Source: CAVTWS01 sp963738445 (GTDB taxonomy: Bacteria > Actinomycetota > Acidimicrobiia > Acidimicrobiales > SHLQ01). From it: DNA of 64,000 nucleotides. The notes under the pieces are model-generated. The model was not told where the DNA came from, searched no databases, and was given only the letters and a program-made list of their open reading frames with translations. The DNA lies in contig CAVTWS010000008.1 in assembly GCA_963738445.1 (NCBI GenBank), positions 62,001-126,000 on the forward strand, written 5' to 3'. Each line of letters opens with the position of its first letter. Position 1 is the first letter of the stretch. Shown piece after piece: positions 1 through 8,783 of the stretch. The position numbers and the translations under genes are program-made.

Positions 1-1050
1 GGCCGTCGCTTCGAGGGCGGCCCGCAGAACGGCGCGGCGGGACGGGTCGGCGAGGGCGGACATCCGGCCGGCGTCGTCGAGTGCCATCGTCGCCGCGACC
101 TCCGGCACCGCCTCGATGAGGGTGGCCACCCGGAGCTTCAAGAAGTCCGGCAGGGTGAGGGCCACCACTTTGGCGCCCCTCTGCCGGGCGATGTCGCAGG
201 CTTCGAGCTGCTGGAGGTAGATGTCGGTCGGGGACATCGAGCCGAGCAGGTTCCAGTTGAGCGGGCGACCGGCGGCCAGGGACATGTCCGCCATGAGGTC
301 CATGCGATCGCGCGGCATCTCGCCGACCCACGGGATCATCCCGAGGGTGGTGCCGGGGTGGTGGCCCACCACCCGGGCGAGGGCGACGAACTCCTCGAAC
401 GACGCCGCCCGGGACGGCACGGGGGCGCCGTCGCCGTCGGTGTGCACGTTGTCCGAGCCCGACGACAGGCCGAGCGCGCCGACCGTGAGCGACTCGGCCA
501 GGAGGCGTTCCATGGCCGCCAGCTGCACGGCTGTGGCGTGGTCGCGGGTCGCGGCAGCACCCATGACGGCCCGCCGCAACGTGGAGTGGCCCACGAGGAA
601 TCCGGCGTTGACACCCAGCCCGCCCTCGAGCCGATCGAGGAACGCCCCGAACGTCGTCCAGTCGATCGGGCATCCGGCCCGGAACGCGCCGAGCGGGATC
701 CCTTCGACGACCGCCATCATGCGCGTGACGTAGTCGGCGTCGCCCTCGGCGACCGGGGCCAGCGAGAACCCGCAGTTCCCGGCGATGACGGTGGTGACGC
801 CGTGCAGCGGCGACGGGCTGGCGTGCGGGTCCCAGAAGAGCTGGGCGTCGTAGTGGGTGTGGATGTCGATGAACCCGGGCGTCAGGGTCAACCCGTCCGC
901 CTCGATCACCGCGGCGTCGGCGGGGAGCGAGGCGGCCGCGGAGGAGCCGATCGCCGCGATGCGACCCGCGACGATCGCGACGTCGGCGGCCCGAGCGGGG
1001 GCACCAGTGCCGTCGACGACGGTCGCACCCCGGATGAGCGTGTCGGTCAT
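1..1050 (-). CDS. D-aminoacylase-like amidohydrolase (partial)
   Basis: Member of the N-acyl-D-amino-acid deacylase branch of the metal-dependent amidohydrolases, which hydrolyse N-acyl or cyclic amide bonds. 350 residues are visible; the C-terminus lies beyond the left edge. The chain opens with the usual beta-sandwich lead (IRGATVVDGTG), then PGFIDIHTHYD with the metal-binding HTH at about residues 64-66, and the family signature GNCGF at about 91-95, followed by VGHST. The ATG at 1048-1050 fits the family start. It lies 22 bp downstream of the thioesterase stop on the same strand, so the two probably form an operon. It closely resembles the broken gene at 21852-23600. The exact substrate cannot be told from sequence. 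Confidence 0.85.
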   Translation of the reverse strand, partial: MTDTLIRGATVVDGTGAPARAADVAIVAGRIAAIGSSAAASLPADAAVIEADGLTLTPGFIDIHTHYDAQLFWDPHASPSPLHGVTTVIAGNCGFSLAPVAEGDADYVTRMMAVVEGIPLGAFRAGCPIDWTTFGAFLDRLEGGLGVNAGFLVGHSTLRRAVMGAAATRDHATAVQLAAMERLLAESLTVGALGLSSGSDNVHTDGDGAPVPSRAASFEEFVALARVVGHHPGTTLGMIPWVGEMPRDRMDLMADMSLAAGRPLNWNLLGSMSPTDIYLQQLEACDIARQRGAKVVALTLPDFLKLRVATLIEAVPEVAATMALDDAGRMSALADPSRRAVLRAALEATA

Positions 1051-1072
1051 GGGCGGCAGTCTCGCACCGGAC

Positions 1073-1753
1073 TCAACGGGGCCGCACGAACAGCGCTCGA
1101 GCCTCGGCCGTGATCTCACCGTCGTGGCGGATCTCCGCCGATGCGAAGCTCTTGCGTCCCTCACCCCGGTCGTATCGGCCGGTGATGAGGAGCGGCTCCC
1201 CCACCGGGGTCGGGCGCCGGAAGTCGATCGAGAGGTTGACGGTCATGCCGCCGGCGCCGGAGGCGTTGACCGCGTGCCCGACCGCTTCGTCGAGCAGCGC
1301 GGCCACCAGGCTGCCGTGGGCCCGGCCCGTCGATCCGGCATGAGCCGCCGAGAGCGTGCACGTGGCGTGCACCTCGACCGGAACCGGCGCCGCACCGGCC
1401 GGTGAGGGCGGGGGCACATCCAGGAACAGCATGGGTGGAGCCTGTGGGTTGAGCCGACCTGATCCGGCCTGGGTGAGATGCTCGGGACGGCCGTTGGCAT
1501 GGCGCACGAGCAGGTACGGAGCCGAGCGCCGTTCGGCGTTCAGCCGTTCCGCCAACCTCCCGACCTCGGCCGCAACCGCCTGCCGTACGTCGGGGGACGC
1601 ATCCGTCATCACCGTCGCCTCGACCAACGCCCGGACGGCATCGACGAGCTCGAACGACGCCGGCGCGACATCGTCGACCAGGGGGAGCCGGTCGCCGAGC
1701 TGGCGGGCCAGCTCTCCGGCCGATGCGGGGACGGGGTCGGTCGGTTCGCTCAC
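1073..1753 (-). CDS. PaaI/THEM4-like hotdog thioesterase
   Basis: 226-residue protein. The C-terminal half (about residues 125-222) is a hotdog fold of the acyl-CoA thioesterase type: HGSLVAALLDEAVGHAVN supplies the central helix, followed by TVNLSIDFRRPTPVGEPL, the standard beta-strand pair of PaaI-like enzymes. The N-terminal ~110 residues are helical and not recognised; family members with such extensions occur in actinobacteria. GTG start at 1751-1753. The gene lies just upstream of the amidohydrolase, so both may act on acyl substrates (inference). Substrate chain length is unknown. Confidence 0.75.
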   Translation of the reverse strand: MSEPTDPVPASAGELARQLGDRLPLVDDVAPASFELVDAVRALVEATVMTDASPDVRQAVAAEVGRLAERLNAERRSAPYLLVRHANGRPEHLTQAGSGRLNPQAPPMLFLDVPPPSPAGAAPVPVEVHATCTLSAAHAGSTGRAHGSLVAALLDEAVGHAVNASGAGGMTVNLSIDFRRPTPVGEPLLITGRYDRGEGRKSFASAEIRHDGEITAEARALFVRPR

Positions 1754-1774
1754 CGGCTCATCTTCGCCCGCGTG

Positions 1775-1939
1775 CCACCACCCCTCCGAACTGGGGGCCC
1801 CACTGTATGCATCGGGCTACACCCAGGCCCCCAAATCCACCACCCCTCCGAACTGGGGGCCCCGCTGCATGCGTCGAGCTACACCCAGGCCCCCAGTTTC
1901 ACGACCTCGGCCACCAGTTTCACGACCTCGGCCACCAGT
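1775..1939. repeat. Two stacked tandem repeats (62 bp x2, 21 bp x2)
   Basis: A 62-bp unit starting at 1775 is repeated with few changes from 1837, each copy holding the inverted pair TGGGGGCC / GGCCCCCA (hairpin of about 8 bp with a 25-nt loop). Directly after it a 21-bp unit, AGTTTCACGACCTCGGCCAC plus one base, occurs at 1895 and again at 1916. The block sits between the divergent thioesterase and DUF1214-like genes. No coding role is apparent. Confidence 0.85.
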
Positions 1940-1998
1940 GGCGTGACCGTGGGCGCCAGCCGCGGCCAGACTGGCGCATTCGACGGCCGGGGGACGAC

Positions 1999-3189
1999 AT
2001 GACCGACGACGAGCAGGCCGTGGTCGCCTGGCGAGCGTTCTGCGAGCAGTTGGCCCGAACCGGTGAGCAGCTCCTCGATGACTCCTTCGCCGCCGGCGGC
2101 GACGATCGGGCCGAGGGGGTGCACCATCTGGCCAACCAGGTGGCGTGCTGGCTCACCTACGGCTTGGGTTCGGCGGACCCGGAGCGACCCTTCTTCTTCC
2201 GCAGCAGCGATCCGAACTACGCGTGGGGAGGTCCGAACGTCGACCAGGTTGCGCGGCGGGCCCAGATCGTCGGCTCCGGCTGCTATCGGGTCAGCGGCCG
2301 CATGGGCGCGTGCGAGGAGTTCGTCGTCCAGATCAAGACCGGTGCCGCCCAGACGGGTGGCGCCGATGTCGCGCTCGAGATCTACGCCTCCGAGCTCGGA
2401 GTGGGACCGGGCGACGACTTCTCGTTCGTGCTCACGCCCGACGGGGTGGAGGCGACCGCCCGACCCGGAGAACCGAACTTTCCGCTCGACCCCACCGCAA
2501 CGTTCGTCCACGTGCGGGACTACTACTACGACTGGCGCCCGACCGAACCGGCCACGTTCGTCATCGACCGGCTCGACCCGGTGCCGGTACCGGGGCCGAC
2601 GACCCCCGCTTCGGTCGCCCGGATGCTCGACGTGGCGGGCGCCCAGATCGAGCACTCGATGGGATTCTGGCGCGACTACCAGGAACGTCTGCGGGCCCAG
2701 CAGACCGTGAACGAGTTCGGCGCGCCGGCCTTCAACGCCCGGGGCGTGCAGGACATCATGTACAGCCACGTCTTCGTCCGCCTCGGCGACGGCGAGGGGA
2801 TGATCGTGACGCTCGATCCCGCCGATGCCGAGATCTGGGGCATGGGCCTCTACAACCGGGTCTGGTACGAACCGCTCGACCACGTGCACCGCCTCGGCAG
2901 CCTCAACCACCGCCAGGTGGTCGCCGATCCGGACGGTCTGGTGCGAGTCGTGATCGCCGGGTCGGATCCCGGGACGGCCAACTGGCTCGACTCCCAGGGA
3001 CGGGCCGAGATCCTCGCGACCGTGCGGTGGCTCCGGCCGCCCTCACCGCCGTCGATCACCGCGGCGATCAGCTCGATCGACGAGCTTGCGTCCCGGCTCC
3101 CGGACTCCCACCCGACGGTGACCGAGACCGACCGCCGGTCCATCATTCGTGCCCGCGCCGCCCACGCCGGTTGGCGCTACCGCACATGA
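1999..3189 (+). CDS. DUF1214-like hypothetical protein
   Basis: 396-residue protein of unknown function. The ATG at 1999 has a purine-rich GGGGGA eight bases upstream; the open frame extends further back to 1723 but only through the repeat block, so the later start was chosen. The C-terminal part (MGLYNRVWYEPLDHVHRLGS, then DPGTANWLDSQG) resembles the DUF1214 family found in many actinobacterial proteins of unknown activity. No signal peptide, membrane segment or known catalytic motif is visible. It is followed 75 bp later by a broken SDR gene on the same strand. Confidence 0.65.
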   Translation: MTDDEQAVVAWRAFCEQLARTGEQLLDDSFAAGGDDRAEGVHHLANQVACWLTYGLGSADPERPFFFRSSDPNYAWGGPNVDQVARRAQIVGSGCYRVSGRMGACEEFVVQIKTGAAQTGGADVALEIYASELGVGPGDDFSFVLTPDGVEATARPGEPNFPLDPTATFVHVRDYYYDWRPTEPATFVIDRLDPVPVPGPTTPASVARMLDVAGAQIEHSMGFWRDYQERLRAQQTVNEFGAPAFNARGVQDIMYSHVFVRLGDGEGMIVTLDPADAEIWGMGLYNRVWYEPLDHVHRLGSLNHRQVVADPDGLVRVVIAGSDPGTANWLDSQGRAEILATVRWLRPPSPPSITAAISSIDELASRLPDSHPTVTETDRRSIIRARAAHAGWRYRT

Positions 3190-3264
3190 TCGACCAGACA
3201 CCTCGACCGACCCAGACATCTCGACCCACCCAGACACACCGATCGACCGAGCACAGGAGCTCTC

Positions 3265-4048
3265 ATGACCGATCAGCTGATCGACGGCACGCTCACCGAT
3301 CGAGTCGTCATCGTGACCGGAGGCTCGAAGGGCATCGGGCGAGGGCTGGCCCACTACCTCGGCTCGATCCGGGGCCAAGGTCGTCGTGACGGCGCGCCGG
3401 GCGCCCGCCCTGGAACAGATCTCAGCCGAGCTCGACGAGCTCGGGGTGGACCACTTGGCTCGACCGCTCAACGCCGCCGATCGTGACGGCGCGTTCGAGC
3501 TGGTCGAGAAGACCGTGGAGACGTTCGGACGGATCGACGGGCTGGTCGCCAACGCCCAGACCTTCCGGCCGGTGACACCGCTGGAGGATGTCCGCGGCAG
3601 CGACATCGACACGACGGTCGACACCGGCCCGAAGGGAACGCTGTGGGCGATGCAGGCCGTCGTGCCCCATTTCCGTGCGCAGGGCAAGGGCCGGATCATC
3701 ACCCTGGGCTCCAACGCCGGGATCAACGGCGCCGCCGGGTACGGGCCCTACGCAATGGCCAAGGAGGCGATCCGCGCCCTGACCCGGGTCGCCGCCCGCG
3801 AATGGGGCCGCGACGGCATCACGGTCAACTGCGTGTGCCCCGTGTCCGTCGCCCACCGAGCGCCGGTGACCGACGACGGCGCTCGGGCCGAGGTGTTCCG
3901 GGCCGCGTTCGACGACATGCCGCTCGGCCGCGACGGCGATGCCCTCGACGACATCGCACCCGTCATGGCGTTCCTGCTGTCGGACGCCTCGCAGTACATC
4001 ACCGGCCAGACGTTCATGGTCGACGGCGGCGCCATCCTGCGGCCCTGA
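3265..4048 (+). pseudogene. SDR-family oxidoreductase with a +1 frameshift
   Basis: Short-chain dehydrogenase/reductase split into two frames. Residues up to LAHYLGS are read from the ATG at 3265 and include the Rossmann motif TGGSKGIG; the rest, from AKVVVTARR onward, is one frame over. Dropping one C of the CC at 3369-3370 restores LGSIGAKVVVTARR exactly. The remainder is intact: NAQ in place of the usual NAG, the active-site Ser in LGSNAG, YAMAK as the Y-x-x-x-K pair, and the C-terminal YITGQTFMVDGGA. Only one indel separates it from a normal ~260-residue enzyme, so sequence error is as likely as real inactivation. Confidence 0.75.
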
Positions 4049-4063
4049 CCTCCGGCTCGGCCG

Positions 4064-4069
4064 TAGGCT
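4064..4069 (+). promoter_or_regulatory. Candidate leaderless -10 box TAGGCT
   Basis: TAGGCT ends 7 bp before the ATG of the M20 peptidase, with no Shine-Dalgarno sequence. This is the spacing expected when transcription starts at the start codon. Confidence 0.5.
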
Positions 4070-4076
4070 CACTCCC

Positions 4077-5414
4077 ATGCCTGCGGACACGCTGACCGGC
4101 GACACCATCGCCCTCGTCCAGCAGGCGATCCGCAACGCCTGTGTGAACGACGGCGACGAATCCTCGGGTCAGGAAGTTCGGACCAGCGACCTGCTGGAGG
4201 GCTACCTGGAAGGGTCCGGGCTCGACCTCGCCCACGTGGAACCCACGCCCGGGCGGCGGTCCCTGATCACCCGCATCGAGGGCACCGACCCGACCGCACC
4301 ATCGCTCTGCCTGCTCGGCCACACCGATGTCGTACCGGCCAATCCCGCCGGGTGGCGTCACGACCCGTACGGCGGCGAGGTCATCGACGGGGAGCTCTGG
4401 GGCCGCGGCTCGCTCGACATGCTCAACATGACGTGCTCGATGGCCGTGACCATGCGGGAGCTGGCGCGCCGCCGTCACCGCCCCCGCGGCACGATCATCT
4501 ACATCGCCGTGGCCGATGAGGAGGCCGGAGGGCATCGAGGCGCCCGCCACCTCCTCGCCCACGAAGCCGACCACGTGTCGTGTGACTACCTGATCACCGA
4601 GTCCGGAGGGCTCACCCTGTCCGACCATGCGGGACCGCGGCTCACCATCACGGTCGGCGAGAAGGGCACGTCGTGGCGACGCCTGCGGGTACGCGGCACG
4701 CCGGCGCACGGCTCGATGCCCTACGGCGCGGACAACGCCGTCGTGGTGGCCGCCGAAGTGGTGCGACGATTGGCCGCCTACCGGCCCGGCTCGGTCGTCG
4801 ACGACGTGTGGCGCCAATATGCGGACGCGCTCGATCTGCCCCCGGACCTGATCACCCGCCTTCAGGACCCGGCGCTCGTCGACGAAGCGCTCGCGATCCT
4901 TCCCGATCTGGGCACCGCGAAGTTCGCCCACGCCTGCACGCACACCACCTTCTCCCCGAACGTCGTGCACGGCGGGCTCGCCACCAACGTCATCCCCGAC
5001 GAGGTGACGGTCGACGTCGACATCCGCACCCTGCCGGGCCAGAACCGGGCCACGGTCGACCTCATGCTCGCCGAAGCCCTCGGCCCCGAGCTGGCCCGGC
5101 GGGTCGAGGTCGAGCTCATCAACGAGAACGACCCCACGATCTCGCCTGTCGACACCCCGCTGTACCGGCTGCTCGGCGACATCGCCCGCCGCTTCCACCC
5201 GGAGGCCTCACTCGTCCCCCGTATGACCGCCGGCGGCACCGACGCCGCGTTCTTCCGCCGAGCCGGTACGGTCGCCTACGGGTTCGGCCTCTTCAGCCGT
5301 CAGGTCACCCCGAGCGAGTTCGCCTCGCGGTTCCACGGCAACGACGAGCGCATCGACCTCGAGTCGCTCCGGCTCACCACCGAGGCCTGGCTCGCCCTGG
5401 CCGAGCAATGGTGA
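4077..5414 (+). CDS. M20/M28-family metallopeptidase (ArgE/DapE-like)
   Basis: 445-residue zinc-dependent amidohydrolase or peptidase of the M20 family, cytosolic. Metal-site motifs are present in order: GHTDVVP (His), GRGSLDM (bridging Asp), ADEEAGG (Glu-Glu), and a C-terminal TAGGTDAAFFR / FHGNDE block. The dimerisation domain lies between about residues 200 and 330 (GTPAHGSMP). The substrate is not predictable; relatives hydrolyse acyl-amino acids, dipeptides or succinyl-diaminopimelate. The ATG was chosen because a TAGGCT box lies 7 bp upstream; the open frame continues back to 3939 inside the SDR. Its last 11 codons and stop belong to a 35-bp tandem duplication. Confidence 0.85.
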   Translation: MPADTLTGDTIALVQQAIRNACVNDGDESSGQEVRTSDLLEGYLEGSGLDLAHVEPTPGRRSLITRIEGTDPTAPSLCLLGHTDVVPANPAGWRHDPYGGEVIDGELWGRGSLDMLNMTCSMAVTMRELARRRHRPRGTIIYIAVADEEAGGHRGARHLLAHEADHVSCDYLITESGGLTLSDHAGPRLTITVGEKGTSWRRLRVRGTPAHGSMPYGADNAVVVAAEVVRRLAAYRPGSVVDDVWRQYADALDLPPDLITRLQDPALVDEALAILPDLGTAKFAHACTHTTFSPNVVHGGLATNVIPDEVTVDVDIRTLPGQNRATVDLMLAEALGPELARRVEVELINENDPTISPVDTPLYRLLGDIARRFHPEASLVPRMTAGGTDAAFFRRAGTVAYGFGLFSRQVTPSEFASRFHGNDERIDLESLRLTTEAWLALAEQW

Positions 5415-5450
5415 TCGAGGCCTGGCTCGCCCTGGCCGAGCAATGGTGAG
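5381..5450 (+). repeat. 35-bp tandem duplication of a gene 3' end
   Basis: Positions 5381-5415 and 5416-5450 match at 34 of 35 bases. The first copy encodes the last residues of the M20 peptidase (EAWLALAEQW) and its TGA; the second repeats them downstream. Each copy contains GCTCG / CGAGC with a 7-nt loop and may act as a terminator hairpin. Confidence 0.9.
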
Positions 5451-5511
5451 CCACCACCGGTAGGTCCAACGACTCGTACAGACCGGTCGTCGGGCCGACG
5501 ATAACTCCGCC

Positions 5512-7668
5512 ATGGAGCCACCATCGACGTTCGAGCTGGTGGCGCGGGCCTTCAACCGCAACGACGGGCACCGGATGGGCCTCCGGGTCATCTGCCTGAT
5601 CGGGCTCGCCACCATCTGCCTGATGTTCGATGACGTCGGGCGCCACCGCGTCGCCCTCGCGGTGGCCATGATCGTGGCGATTCCGTTGCCGTTCGTGATC
5701 CACCGGTATCTCGAAGGTCGCGCCCAGTTGCTCGCCCACAGCTGGTTCGACGTGTTGGTCACGGGTGGACTGGTGTGGCTGGCCCCCGATCAGTGGTTCG
5801 CGGCGCTCGCCATCGTCATCGCCGCGCCGGCCGCGTCGGCCGCGATCACCGGCAAACGTCAGTACGTCACCTTGGAAGCCACGGGGCTCGGACTCATGGC
5901 CTTGGCGGCGGTGGGCAGCGGGGTCGAGGGCTGGTTCGTCACGTGGTCGGTGGCCGTGCTGCTCATGCCGCTCATTGCCTCCTACGTCGAGGTGTTCCTG
6001 ACGTACGAGCGAACCGCGTCGTCGCACCTCACCGACCTGCTGGAGTCGTCCTCGGTGATGATGTGGGAGATCGATGCGGACACCGGCACCATCCTCACCA
6101 CGGCGGGACGGGTGACGGAGCTCCTCGGATGGGCACCCGGGGAATGGCGAGGTGCGGACGTCCGGACCATCATCCATCCTGACGATCTGGCCACGATGGC
6201 GCCGCTCACCCAACTCGAGGTCGGTGAATCGACGATCCACCAGAGTCGCTTCCGACACCGCGACGGTCGCTACGTCTGGCTGCGGCTCCACGCCCGAGCG
6301 ATCGGCGAACCGGGCCGACGCCTGCTCCGCGGTGTCGCCATCGAGGTGACGGAGCTGGTCGACGCCCACGATCAGATGCGACGGAAGGCCGAGGTGGACG
6401 AGTTGACCGGGCTCGCCAACCGCTCGGCGTTCCTGGCCGACGTTCGGCAGCGGCTCCGGGAGAACCGCAGGAGCGCCCTGCTGCTGCTGGACCTCGACCG
6501 CTTCAAGCAGGTGAACGACACCCTGGGCCACCAGACGGGGGATCTCCTCCTCCAGGAGGTCGGGCGCCGCCTGGCCGCGCTGATGCCGGCCCCGGCGAAG
6601 GTCGCTCGCCTGGGCGGCGACGAGTTCGCCGTCCTGTTCGATGTCGAGGCCGGGCTCGACGTCGTCCACGAGACGATGGGCCGGATCTCCATGGCCTGCG
6701 AACGACCCATGACCGTTGACGGCATGGAGCTCACCGGGTCCGCGTCGATCGGTGTCGCGCTCACTCCCGAGCACGGAGTCGATGCCGCCGACCTGCTCCG
6801 GCGAGCCGACGTTGCGATGTACGCGGCGAAACGCGAGCGGCGTCCCCACCACATCTTCGACTTCCGCCGCGACGAGCAGGTCGTCCAGCGGCTCTCGCTC
6901 ATCAACGAGATCGAGACGGCGCTCGCCAACCAGGAGCTGCGCCTCTGGTTCCAGCCCAAGGTCGACCTGGCCACAGGCGCCACGATCGGCGCCGAGGGCC
7001 TGCTGCGCTGGAACCATCCGCAGCGGGGAATCCTGACGCCCGACCAGTTCCTCGAGGTGACTGAGATGTCGCGTCACCTCCGAGCCCTCACCGAGCACGT
7101 CGTCGACCAGGGCATCGCGTTCGCGCGCCGGTGCGCCGACATCGGTCAACCGATCGGCGTCGCGGTCAACGTGTCGGTCAGGAACCTGCTCGAACCCGAC
7201 TTCACCGAGCGCCTGGCCGCCGCACTCGACCGGCACGGCGTCGAACCGGGCCGGCTCACCATCGAGGTCACCGAGCGGGAGATCATGGACGACCGGAGCC
7301 TGAACCGGGTCGACGCGGCAACGATCCGTCAGCTCGGCGTCGGCCTGTCGGTCGACGACTTCGGAACCGGACACTCGTCGCTGGTGCGCATCCAGCAGCT
7401 GCCCGTCAGCGAGATCAAGATCGACCGTCGGTTCGTGTCCGGACTCGGCCGAGATCCATCCAGCCCGATCCTCATCCGATCGATCATCGACCTCGGTCGC
7501 AATCTGGGCCACACGATCGTCGCCGAAGGGGTGGAGCGAGAGCTCGAGGCCGACCTGCTGCGGGGCATGGGATGCGACGTCGCCCAGGGCCACCTGTACG
7601 CGCCGGCGATGCCGGATGAACAGTTCATCGCCGTCCTGGGAGGGCATCGATCAACGCCGGTAACCTGA
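5512..7668 (+). CDS. Membrane-bound PAS-GGDEF-EAL c-di-GMP enzyme
   Basis: 718-residue protein that makes and/or breaks cyclic di-GMP. Residues ~20-165 hold several hydrophobic membrane segments, followed by a PAS domain (~172-285), a GGDEF domain (DELTGL near 295, intact RLGGDEF near 368) and an EAL domain (~470-710). The EAL signature reads EGL, but the residues that bind metal and substrate look present: the Glu, NVSVRN, EVTE, DDFGTGHSS, KIDRRF, EGVE and QGHLY. No RxxD inhibitory site precedes GGDEF, so product feedback at that site is unlikely. ATG at 5512, 61 bp after the 35-bp repeat. It may sense an intracellular ligand through PAS. Confidence 0.9.
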   Translation: MEPPSTFELVARAFNRNDGHRMGLRVICLIGLATICLMFDDVGRHRVALAVAMIVAIPLPFVIHRYLEGRAQLLAHSWFDVLVTGGLVWLAPDQWFAALAIVIAAPAASAAITGKRQYVTLEATGLGLMALAAVGSGVEGWFVTWSVAVLLMPLIASYVEVFLTYERTASSHLTDLLESSSVMMWEIDADTGTILTTAGRVTELLGWAPGEWRGADVRTIIHPDDLATMAPLTQLEVGESTIHQSRFRHRDGRYVWLRLHARAIGEPGRRLLRGVAIEVTELVDAHDQMRRKAEVDELTGLANRSAFLADVRQRLRENRRSALLLLDLDRFKQVNDTLGHQTGDLLLQEVGRRLAALMPAPAKVARLGGDEFAVLFDVEAGLDVVHETMGRISMACERPMTVDGMELTGSASIGVALTPEHGVDAADLLRRADVAMYAAKRERRPHHIFDFRRDEQVVQRLSLINEIETALANQELRLWFQPKVDLATGATIGAEGLLRWNHPQRGILTPDQFLEVTEMSRHLRALTEHVVDQGIAFARRCADIGQPIGVAVNVSVRNLLEPDFTERLAAALDRHGVEPGRLTIEVTEREIMDDRSLNRVDAATIRQLGVGLSVDDFGTGHSSLVRIQQLPVSEIKIDRRFVSGLGRDPSSPILIRSIIDLGRNLGHTIVAEGVERELEADLLRGMGCDVAQGHLYAPAMPDEQFIAVLGGHRSTPVT

Positions 7669-7736
7669 CGCGCGGGGCCTGTGGGACCACAGGCATGCGA
7701 TCCGTTGGTGGCCACCGACATCGCCGGAGGTAGATC

Positions 7737-8783
7737 GTGTCGAGTCCCGTGCTGCAGGTCGTTCCGTTGGGTTCCCCACCGTGGCCCACGGTCGATCCGT
7801 TCCTGTTCTGCGTGCACCACAACGATGCCTACCCGGCCGGCAACGGCCGATTCGGCCCGTCCGACCCCCTCGTCGGTCGGCCGCTCGGCAACGACTTCAC
7901 CGGTCGTGACGGATGGAGCATGTACCACGGCCGGTCCGTGCCCGGCTTCCCGCAACACCCGCACCGCGGTTTCGAGACCGTGACCCTGGCCCGTCGCGGC
8001 TACATCGACCACAGCGACTCGTTGGGGGCGACCGCTCGGTTCGGGCGCGGCGACGTCCAGTGGATGACCGCCGGGGCCGGCGTCGTGCACTCGGAGATGT
8101 TCCCCCTGCTCGACGAGCACGGCCCGAACCCAACCGAGCTGTTCCAGATCTGGCTCAACCTGCCGCACGCCGAAAAGATGGTCGAGCCCCATTTCGCCAT
8201 GCTCTGGGGGGACGACATCCCCCACCTGCCGGTGACGTCCGCCGAGGGTGCGACGGTGGGTGACGTCACCGTCGTCGCCGGCGAGCTGTACGGCCTGGTG
8301 CCGCCACCCCCGCCGCCGCGATCGTGGGCGTCACGCCCCGACACCGACGTCGCCATCTGGGTGATCGGTCTGGACGCCGGCGCGACCTTCACCCTGCCGC
8401 CGGCCCGGTCCCCGGAGGCGGTGCGCACGCTCTACCACTTCATCGGTGAGGGCGTGAGCATCGACGGCGAATCGATCGGCCCGGCAAGCGCAGCCGTGCT
8501 CGACACCGGCGAACCCCACGACCTGCGGGCCGGGTCAGGCCCCGTGGAATGCCTCGTCCTGCAGGGACGCCCGATCGGCGAGCCCGTCGCCCAGCACGGC
8601 CCGTTCGTCCTGAACGACCGGGTCGGGGTCGAGCAGGCCTTTGCCGACTACCAGCGCACCCAGTTCGGCGGGTGGCCCTGGCCCGACGACGGCCCGGTCC
8701 ACGGCGCCGAACGCCGACGCTTCGCTCGCCACGCCGACGGACGGGTGGAAGAAGCGCCGAGCGGAAGCCCGTCGCGGGCGTGA
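7737..8783 (+). CDS. Pirin-family cupin protein
   Basis: 348-residue bicupin of the pirin family; some members are quercetinases, others redox-linked regulators. The N-terminal cupin carries the metal ligands in FPQHPHRGFETVT and GAGVVHSE; the C-terminal cupin spans roughly residues 200-290. It is longer than the usual ~290 residues because of a C-terminal tail (GGWPWPDDGPVHG). The GTG start at 7737 has a good GGAGG ribosome site 6 bp upstream. Its TGA overlaps the GTG of the next gene (GTGA), so the two are translationally coupled. Confidence 0.85.
   Translation: MSSPVLQVVPLGSPPWPTVDPFLFCVHHNDAYPAGNGRFGPSDPLVGRPLGNDFTGRDGWSMYHGRSVPGFPQHPHRGFETVTLARRGYIDHSDSLGATARFGRGDVQWMTAGAGVVHSEMFPLLDEHGPNPTELFQIWLNLPHAEKMVEPHFAMLWGDDIPHLPVTSAEGATVGDVTVVAGELYGLVPPPPPPRSWASRPDTDVAIWVIGLDAGATFTLPPARSPEAVRTLYHFIGEGVSIDGESIGPASAAVLDTGEPHDLRAGSGPVECLVLQGRPIGEPVAQHGPFVLNDRVGVEQAFADYQRTQFGGWPWPDDGPVHGAERRRFARHADGRVEEAPSGSPSRA

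Noticed and set aside
1723..1998. N-terminal extension of the DUF1214-like gene through the repeat block
   Set aside because: The extension translates tandem repeats into Pro/Arg-rich text; the ATG at 1999 has its own ribosome site.
5374..7647. 757-residue open frame on the minus strand opposite the GGDEF-EAL gene
   Set aside because: Low-complexity charged translation with no family motifs; a GC-bias shadow of the well-supported plus-strand gene.
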